Source: Candidatus Woesearchaeota archaeon
GTDB lineage: Archaea; Nanobdellota; Nanobdellia; Woesearchaeales; JAFGUC01
Direction: 5' to 3'
DNA: 64,000 nucleotides
Assembly: GCA_016938695.1 (NCBI GenBank)
Contig: JAFGUC010000006.1
Coordinates: forward strand, 1 to 64,000
The notes beneath the pieces are model-generated. The model saw only the letters and a program-made list of their open reading frames with translations, did no database searches and was not told the DNA's origin. Positions 57,660 to 64,000 of this stretch are shown here, one piece after another. The position numbers and the translations under genes were made by a program. Position 1 is the stretch's first letter; the number at the start of each line of letters is the position of its first letter.

Positions 57660-60600
57660 TTGATGAGTGGTTTAGAAAGTATAGTGCTAGATGGTAGGTT
57701 CAGCTCGGATGCAAAAAAAGAAATAATTAGTGCACAAGAGATATCTAAGGAAATCAGTCTTCCGGTTGATGTTTTATCATATTTGAATCTTGAAAACTTA
57801 TTTTCTGATTTTGTCAAAGGAGCAAAGAAAAAATATTTAGCATTTGCAGGTTCTTCTTTAGCGTATTTATTATTAAAGTCGCAACGTAACTTTAATCACA
57901 CTTTGAGTAACTTTAGTCAGGATAGGCGAGTTGATATTTCTAAATATATTGTATTTTCTGTTGATGATTTAAAAAAATATTCGTCAGAGTCTTTGTTTGA
58001 TGAAGAAAAATATACTTCGCCAAGTTTTATTTTTGATAGAGAAAAGTTGAATGTTGGAAATTATTTGTTCCAGCTAATTGAATCTGATTTAAGTTCTATT
58101 CCAAGAATTGATTTTAAAGATTCTACTCTTGAGTTTAATGATTATGCTATTCGAAAAATTAGAAGTATTTCACATTATTCTGAATTTTTTAATAAGTATT
58201 CTGTTTTTTTGGAAAGTCAGAATGATTTTATTTTAGCATCACAACTTGATTTGATTCCTAAGTTGTTTTTAGATTATGAAAAAGTTTTTTCAGAGTTTAA
58301 AAAGAATGAATCAATAAAATATATGGATTCTGTATTACGAGCTCATGCAGTTTATAATGGACTAGTTCCGTCTAAGTTTTCAAGTGTATATCCTTTTTTA
58401 GAAAGAACCGGTCAAGAGATGCAGTTTGTTATTGATTTAGCTACTCAAGCAAAAATTGCGTCTGATGTTTTGTTGTCATATGATTTAAGTGAGGGAAAGA
58501 AACCATTTATCTATGTTACTAGTGATGGTCAATTTAAATCTTTTACAAGTGACTCTTCTTTGGCAGGTCAAACAGGTGAGAAAAAATTAGATACAATTTC
58601 AACACTTGTTGGTGCTTGGTGTGATAGTCTTACTAGAGTTTTTACTCATAAAAATGTTTATAGTCCATTTAATAGATTGGATGAAATGCTTAGATATTTT
58701 GGTATTTCTGATGAATTATCAACTAAGCTTTCTGAGAAATTTTCTTTAGAGATAATGAACCGTCAATTGACTGGAACAGGTACTGTTGATGTTCCAAATT
58801 CTTTTGTAGATGCAACTGGTGTTGTTTTTGATAATATGAATTTGTTGACTGTTGATGAATACCGAGGAAGTAAATTTGCGGAATCGTTGAAATATTTAAT
58901 GGAAAACTTTCTTGGTAAAACTTTAAATGATTGTAGTTATAGATTGTTTTCATCTAATACTAGTCATCTGGCAGATAATATTCGAAAACAAATTAATGTC
59001 TTTGATACTGAAAAAAACGAAGATATTGTTTCTTTTAAGAGAATTGGAAATAATGTTGAATCAATGTTATCTTCTGTTTCTAGATTGTTTCCTGGAGAGA
59101 AATATGAAATTTTTCAAGGAGGAAATTCTGGAGTATGTACTGTGTTTTCGATTGGAAATTTATTCCAGATATATGTTCCATATCAATCAAAAATTGAGGT
59201 TCTAGATTCTTTTGAATCTGTACGTGAGATTGATCCTTTCTCTTCGACAGTTGTTTTATCTCAGATTTATGCGCATGAAACAGTTCATTTGGCGCAGATT
59301 AATACTCCATTGATGTGGAAGAATATTTTAAATTCTATATTGGGTTTTGTTGCAACTAATGCCAAAAAAGATATTGAAGAAAATAAACTTGATGTAGTTT
59401 CGTCTTTTTCACGAGAAAGTTCTATGTTTCATAAGTATGATGAAACTCAAAGGACAAGAGTAAATTTTTATGAAACATTAATTGATGAATATTCTGCATT
59501 GTGTATTGGTAAAGGAGATCTTGCTGATAATTTAAGAAAAATTGGTCTTTACAATGCGTTTACTGAGGTTAATGTTCAATATGGTTGTGTTGTTAGAAAT
59601 AAGAGTGGGCAGAAAATTGTTTCTTTTGTTCAACCTGGAATTATGTTAAAGCGTAGAGATTATGAAAATATTATTGCAGAAGAGCATCTGGTTGATTGGC
59701 AGAAAAAAACACAAGAATGGTCTGAACAGGGTTATGATTTAGAAGAAAAAATACAAGAATATATTTCTTCTCAAACCTCTGTGGCTGATGATAGTTTTTC
59801 AAAATTACGAAGTGAATTACAACAGGCAAAAGCTTCTAATGATGTTGAGGCAATTGAAAAAATTAGACAGAAGATTGCAATACATAAGAAGCAAAGAAAT
59901 GAATTGTACAGACAAAGTTGGATTGAAACTGTTGAAAAATCTCAGTATGCAAAATCTTTAAAAGAACTACAAGACGCTGTTGATTCTTTAAATTCATCGA
60001 GAATTGATTCTGCAATTAGAAATATTGAAGATTTGGGCTTAATAGTTGACCGTGGAACATCTTTTTTTGAGCGTGATGGTTCTTTTAGAACTGAGCATTA
60101 CACTTCAATAAAATTAGATGATACGCCAAATACTAGGATTGCTAGAGCGAACATTAAGAGTTTGAAGACTGCATTACATAGGCATGATGTTGTTACTTTA
60201 GATAGACTTGTGAAATATTTCAAAAATAGACAAGACGAATTTGGTGCAATGATTGAAACTCAGGCTGAGTCTTTTAGTTTGTATTTAGTGAAAAAAATGA
60301 TTGATGAATATTCTCCAGATACTGAGTTTACAGATGAGAGTCGTGAATTCTATAAATCAGAAATTGAGAAATCAATGCTTTCTGCGGGAAAACGTGCGTT
60401 GTTATATCAAGAATTAATTAGCGATTCAAAATTGGACTTTGCTCAGATAAGTTCTAGACTTTCAATGAAAGGACTAATTTATTCTAGAGTTTTGAATTCA
60501 GAAAATACAAGAAAATCTACAGAAAATTTGTTTAAACTGGGTTATTCGCCAATAAATCCAACTGAAGCGTATGACAGTATTTCTGGTTTACTTGAGAGAA

Positions 60601-60812
60601 TTAAGAATTATAATCTTGAAAATCCTAATTCAAAAATTTTATTCAAGGATTGTTTAAGGCCTATGAATCAAGCTAGAATGCAAATTGACTTGAAATATCG
60701 TGCGCACATTCCTTTGTTTACAGAATTATTGGATAAATTTGGTCCAGAGGATGCGTTTTCTATGATTGTGAATTCAGAAACAATGGATGACATTAGAAGA
60801 TATTTGAAGTGA
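57660..60812 (+). CDS. Large protein with HExxH metalloprotease-like motif, unknown family
   Basis: 1050-aa ORF; HETVH at 59274-59288; downstream YETLIDEYSALC; C-terminal coiled coils. TTG at 57660 or ATG at 57663 start. Confidence 0.8.
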   Translation: MMSGLESIVLDGRFSSDAKKEIISAQEISKEISLPVDVLSYLNLENLFSDFVKGAKKKYLAFAGSSLAYLLLKSQRNFNHTLSNFSQDRRVDISKYIVFSVDDLKKYSSESLFDEEKYTSPSFIFDREKLNVGNYLFQLIESDLSSIPRIDFKDSTLEFNDYAIRKIRSISHYSEFFNKYSVFLESQNDFILASQLDLIPKLFLDYEKVFSEFKKNESIKYMDSVLRAHAVYNGLVPSKFSSVYPFLERTGQEMQFVIDLATQAKIASDVLLSYDLSEGKKPFIYVTSDGQFKSFTSDSSLAGQTGEKKLDTISTLVGAWCDSLTRVFTHKNVYSPFNRLDEMLRYFGISDELSTKLSEKFSLEIMNRQLTGTGTVDVPNSFVDATGVVFDNMNLLTVDEYRGSKFAESLKYLMENFLGKTLNDCSYRLFSSNTSHLADNIRKQINVFDTEKNEDIVSFKRIGNNVESMLSSVSRLFPGEKYEIFQGGNSGVCTVFSIGNLFQIYVPYQSKIEVLDSFESVREIDPFSSTVVLSQIYAHETVHLAQINTPLMWKNILNSILGFVATNAKKDIEENKLDVVSSFSRESSMFHKYDETQRTRVNFYETLIDEYSALCIGKGDLADNLRKIGLYNAFTEVNVQYGCVVRNKSGQKIVSFVQPGIMLKRRDYENIIAEEHLVDWQKKTQEWSEQGYDLEEKIQEYISSQTSVADDSFSKLRSELQQAKASNDVEAIEKIRQKIAIHKKQRNELYRQSWIETVEKSQYAKSLKELQDAVDSLNSSRIDSAIRNIEDLGLIVDRGTSFFERDGSFRTEHYTSIKLDDTPNTRIARANIKSLKTALHRHDVVTLDRLVKYFKNRQDEFGAMIETQAESFSLYLVKKMIDEYSPDTEFTDESREFYKSEIEKSMLSAGKRALLYQELISDSKLDFAQISSRLSMKGLIYSRVLNSENTRKSTENLFKLGYSPINPTEAYDSISGLLERIKNYNLENPNSKILFKDCLRPMNQARMQIDLKYRAHIPLFTELLDKFGPEDAFSMIVNSETMDDIRRYLK

Positions 60813-60822
60813 TTAGAAAAAA

Positions 60823-60930
60823 CCCTAACACAAATGTTCACGAGGAACACCTGTGCCAGGGAAAAAGAGGTGATTATAAAAAAACCCAACTCAAATGCAG
60901 ACGCACTTGAGCTAGGGAAAAAGAGGTGAT
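60823..60930 (+). ncRNA. Two tandem structured hairpin elements, each ending in AAAAAGAGGTGATT (anti-SD complement)
   Basis: Copy 1 (60823-60875): CCCT AA CACA AAT GTTC ACGAG GAAC ACC TGTG CC AGGG. Copy 2 (60885-60931): CCC AA CTCA AAT GC AGAC GC ACT TGAG CT AGGG. Same internal loops, different helix sequences. Confidence 0.6.
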
Positions 60931-61084
60931 TGAGTGTGATTTTTGTTATTTGTTACTACTACTTAGTGTATTACTCATATATAAACTTTTCGTTTTTAAT
61001 ACTATTGAATAGTAGTTACTTTTTATATGTATTTTTTGATGATTTTACCCTATATTTATAAATTTTTGGATGTTTTTTGATGCT

Positions 61085-61627
61085 ATGTTATGTAATGGCT
61101 GTAAAAAGGAGTATAAGGATGTTGTACGTGATCTAGCAAACAGGATATATTGTAAGCCTTGCTTTTTGCGGTTAATAGAGCGTAAGGTTAAAAAGGAATT
61201 ACGGGGAATAAATCATCAAAAAATTGCTTTATTAAAATCGGATTCTGCTTCTTTTTTTGTATTAAAGTCAATTTTAACGGTTCCTTATGTTGTAATTGAA
61301 AATTTAGATAATTATATTGTATATGATACTGTGATACTGCCTTTTACTTGTGAAGATGAAGATGAATTATTTTTAGATCAAATTTTTAGTGGAAAATTTC
61401 CTAGAAAACTTGGCAATTATACTTTGAAGAAAACAAATTTTTTGAAGCCTTTATTGAATGTTAGCCTAAGTGAATGTAAGACATATTGTGATTTAGTTGG
61501 AATTAAGGTTAAAGTTGATGATACATCTAGTAAAATATCTCGGATTTTTTTGGATAGAATGTCTGAAAAAAATAAATCGTTAAAACAGAGTCTTTCTAGA
61601 TTTGTTCAAAAATTCTCAAAGCTTTAA
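61085..61627 (+). CDS. Zinc-ribbon protein resembling Ncs2/CTU2-type tRNA thiolation factor (ORF track start 61070)
   Basis: MLCNGCKKEYKDVVRDLANRIYCKPCFLRLIERKVKKEL, then no recognisable PP-loop SGGKDS. TATA-like tttataaat about 26 nt before ATG 61085. Confidence 0.5.
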   Translation: MLCNGCKKEYKDVVRDLANRIYCKPCFLRLIERKVKKELRGINHQKIALLKSDSASFFVLKSILTVPYVVIENLDNYIVYDTVILPFTCEDEDELFLDQIFSGKFPRKLGNYTLKKTNFLKPLLNVSLSECKTYCDLVGIKVKVDDTSSKISRIFLDRMSEKNKSLKQSLSRFVQKFSKL

Positions 61628-62707
61628 TTATTCTAAAATTGATTTATTTTTCTCTAAAATTGGATGTTTTTGTAATATTAATGGAAGATACTTTGATTCT
61701 TTTAGACTAGGACCTAAGTATTCTAGATCTGAAATTCCAAATTTTCCAGCGAATAATGGTTTGAGTTTGTTTTCTTGATTGAGGTATTCTATTATTTTTT
61801 CTCTTCCTTGAAAGTATAAATGGTCTTTGATATATCCGCCTGGTTGAGATGTATCTTTTAATCCTCTTTTTACTCTTTTTGTAATGACGTACGCATTGTT
61901 CATTCCAAGATTATACTTTTCTTTGATCTCTTTAAACACTTTATAGAATGAGTTGTTGATTGCTGATTCTGCAGCGATGCAACGTGCACAAATAAATTTT
62001 AATCTTGTCTCGTTATTATTGTGATATAAATCTTCCATTACTGTTGCTAGTCCTTCTTCTGTTTCTAGGTAGCTTGGTGTTCCGATGTTTCCTAGAACTT
62101 TGTATTTTTGGTTATATCCATTGACACTTCGTAACACATGTGTTTCGATTTCATGACATAGTAATGTTTTAATCTCTTTAAATGAGAAATTTCTTGATTT
62201 AATGTTTATTTCTTTTTTGGTAGGATTTACAAAAAGGTTTGATGTTAGTCGTTTTTTAATAGTTACTTTCCAGCATAGATTGAATTCTTTTAAATGTTCT
62301 TGAAAGATTGTTTTTGTGATTTGTGGATCAATATTTCTGGTTTGTTTTTTTGATTTTCGTTTGTTGATTAAATCTCTTGCTTTATCAACTATTTCTTCAT
62401 TAGGTTTTCCGAAAATCATTTCTGGCTTTTCACCATTTTTTAGATTTTGTAGAAAATTTGTTTTGATTATTTGGTGATTTTGCAATTCAGAATATACTCT
62501 CTCTTTTGGTGATAGACGGCTTATTCTTTTTTTTAACTCTTCAAAATCAGTTTTTGGGCTTTTATATTTGTATTGGGGATTATATTCTTCTTTGTTTTTG
62601 TAATGCTTGAAAAAAATTTCTCTTTCTTTTGAATCGTTAACTGGAGTAATGAATGGAGTTAAATCTAGACTCTTGTTTAGTTCCTGAAATTTATTATCCC
62701 AGTGTAT
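61628..62707 (-). CDS. DUF1704 (QEGLA/MATCAP-like) putative metallopeptidase, with extended N-terminus
   Basis: FKEIKTLLCHEIETHVLRSVNGYN; LGTPSYLETEEGLA. The frame stays open upstream of the ORF-track start (62485) with NPQYKYKSPKTDFEELKKRISRLSPKERVYSEL. Confidence 0.78.
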   Translation of the reverse strand: MHWDNKFQELNKSLDLTPFITPVNDSKEREIFFKHYKNKEEYNPQYKYKSPKTDFEELKKRISRLSPKERVYSELQNHQIIKTNFLQNLKNGEKPEMIFGKPNEEIVDKARDLINKRKSKKQTRNIDPQITKTIFQEHLKEFNLCWKVTIKKRLTSNLFVNPTKKEINIKSRNFSFKEIKTLLCHEIETHVLRSVNGYNQKYKVLGNIGTPSYLETEEGLATVMEDLYHNNNETRLKFICARCIAAESAINNSFYKVFKEIKEKYNLGMNNAYVITKRVKRGLKDTSQPGGYIKDHLYFQGREKIIEYLNQENKLKPLFAGKFGISDLEYLGPSLKESKYLPLILQKHPILEKNKSILE

Positions 62708-62732
62708 TGCAATTCACCCCTTTTATATGAAA

Positions 62733-64000
62733 TTAATTAGTTATGGAGAAATCTTCTCCAAATATTTTTTCCAAACTTGCCATTAATTCTTTGTTGATTT
62801 TTGGTTTTTCAAAATTCTTAATTTTCTCTAATTCTGAATCTAGCTTTTCAATTTCGATTTTTTTCAAATTTGAAATTTTTCCATCAACAATTTTTCCTTC
62901 TTCTATTTCTGTTCTTTTTTCCATGTCTTTAGTTAAGAAGACTTTATTTTCTGCAATAATTAACTCAGCATATTTGTCTTTTTTGTAGAATATCTTAAGT
63001 TTTAATTTTTCAAAGTCTTTAATTTTTATTCTTTGAATTGTTTCTATAACGAATTTTAAATATTCTGCAGAATCTTTTCTTAGTTTACTTAATTCATTTT
63101 TCGTTATTTTTTTATTTTCTATTTTTTCAAGAATTTCTTTTAGAATTGTAAGGAATTTGTTAGGTATAATTCCTTTTTCGATTATGTGTTTCTGGAATTC
63201 TTTTTCGATGTCTGCATCTTTTACTTTATCAACATCTTGAGTCAATAATAAGTCTCTAGTTGCAGAAAGGATATTATCTTTTACGTCTTTAAATGATTCT
63301 TTTTCTTTTTTCTCATATAATTCATCAAATAATTTTTTGATTCGTTTTAGATATTTTTCAGAATCATCTAGCAACTTATCAACTTGAGCACCAGTAACGT
63401 CTTTTATTATTCCATGTTCTAAATCTTTGTAGTACTTTCTATTTTGTTTTAATATTTCAACATATTCTGGTTCTAAGATTTCTTCTTTTTTGACAAAAAT
63501 CTCTTCCATTAATTTTATTGTTTCTTTTGGTGTTGGTGGTGGAATACCATATACCATTAACGCAGCTTGACTTGGAGTTAATGTTGACCAGTATATATCA
63601 GATTCAATTAGGTTTCTTATTTTTCCTCTGATTCTTTTGATCATTTCGTCTCCTGCGTTCATGAACATATCGATTGCTTCTGGGCTTGGTTTTATTTTTC
63701 CCATTGTTAGCAATTGTTTCCATGGCATGAAGATTCCTCTATCATAAAATGGAATTCCATCTCTTAGTACTGTGAATATTACTGGATTTGCATCTTTAAT
63801 TGATTCCCAGAAGTCAGTAAGGATGTAAACTTGAATGTTTAACTTGTTTTGAATTCCTGTAATTTCTCCTGCTTCAATTCCCATGCCAATAATTATTGCT
63901 CTTAATTTATCTTTTAATTCTGCACGAGTCATTCGTTTGACGTCAGTATCATCAATTATTATTGCAACGTCAATATCACTTTTATCAGTTGCTTCGCCTC
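62733..64000 (-). CDS. Nucleotidyltransferase-domain protein with long helical C-terminus, partial (N-terminus off right edge)
   Basis: Frame is open upstream of the ORF-track start: GEATDKSDIDVAIIIDDTDVKRMTRAELKDKL... with NTase SDIDVAII motif. Confidence 0.7.
   Translation of the reverse strand, partial: GEATDKSDIDVAIIIDDTDVKRMTRAELKDKLRAIIIGMGIEAGEITGIQNKLNIQVYILTDFWESIKDANPVIFTVLRDGIPFYDRGIFMPWKQLLTMGKIKPSPEAIDMFMNAGDEMIKRIRGKIRNLIESDIYWSTLTPSQAALMVYGIPPPTPKETIKLMEEIFVKKEEILEPEYVEILKQNRKYYKDLEHGIIKDVTGAQVDKLLDDSEKYLKRIKKLFDELYEKKEKESFKDVKDNILSATRDLLLTQDVDKVKDADIEKEFQKHIIEKGIIPNKFLTILKEILEKIENKKITKNELSKLRKDSAEYLKFVIETIQRIKIKDFEKLKLKIFYKKDKYAELIIAENKVFLTKDMEKRTEIEEGKIVDGKISNLKKIEIEKLDSELEKIKNFEKPKINKELMASLEKIFGEDFSITN

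Noticed and set aside
60835-60930. Micro-ORF MFTRNTCAREKEVIIKKPNSNADALELGKKR across the tandem hairpins
   Set aside because: No suitable SD before its ATG and the two copies do not share a reading frame; RNA pairing explains the similarity better.
60823-60930. Match to mini-ykkC (guanidine-II) riboswitch, which also has tandem hairpins with ACGR loops
   Set aside because: Copy 1 has loop ACGAG but copy 2 has AGAC, and both have extra internal loops; not supportable without a covariance search.

Overview
Low-GC archaeal chromosome segment. Archaeal markers are Rpo4, eL21, eL41, archease, RtcB, SepF, METTL5-like methyltransferase, DUF655, DUF357, ER-type signal peptidase and leaderless promoters. 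The small genes, large secreted-protein load and minimal SUF pair suggest a DPANN lineage (Woesearchaeota/Pacearchaeota-like), but that is inference. The left 12.4 kb is one giant minus-strand secreted protein (at least 4145 codons) that the ORF track misses because its stop lies off the window. Its probable start is a TTG with a strong Shine-Dalgarno inside the end of a tyrosine-recombinase-fold gene that has lost most catalytic residues. The rest is mostly housekeeping: aldolase, RtcB/archease, HisRS, Rad50, DHFR, Maf, SepF, MetAP, GluRS, SufC/SufBD, ValRS. These alternate with secreted proteins (PKD, Ig-like, MopE-like, FN3-like). Six tRNAs are present. The main leads are: (1) two tandem hairpins with matching internal loops at 60823-60930, each followed by an 8-nt perfect anti-SD complement without a normal start codon; (2) a tRNA-Ile(UAU) apparently split by two introns, both fitting 3-4-3 bulge-helix-bulge geometry; (3) the giant protein and its upstream degenerate recombinase; (4) a duplicated tRNA-Gly 3' end; (5) an accessory patch with a TFB fragment and a LOG-family fragment truncated at the same junction; (6) a 1050-aa HExxH protein; (7) a DUF1704 gene whose homology extends upstream of any ATG/GTG/TTG. 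All calls come from reading the sequence; no searches were run.
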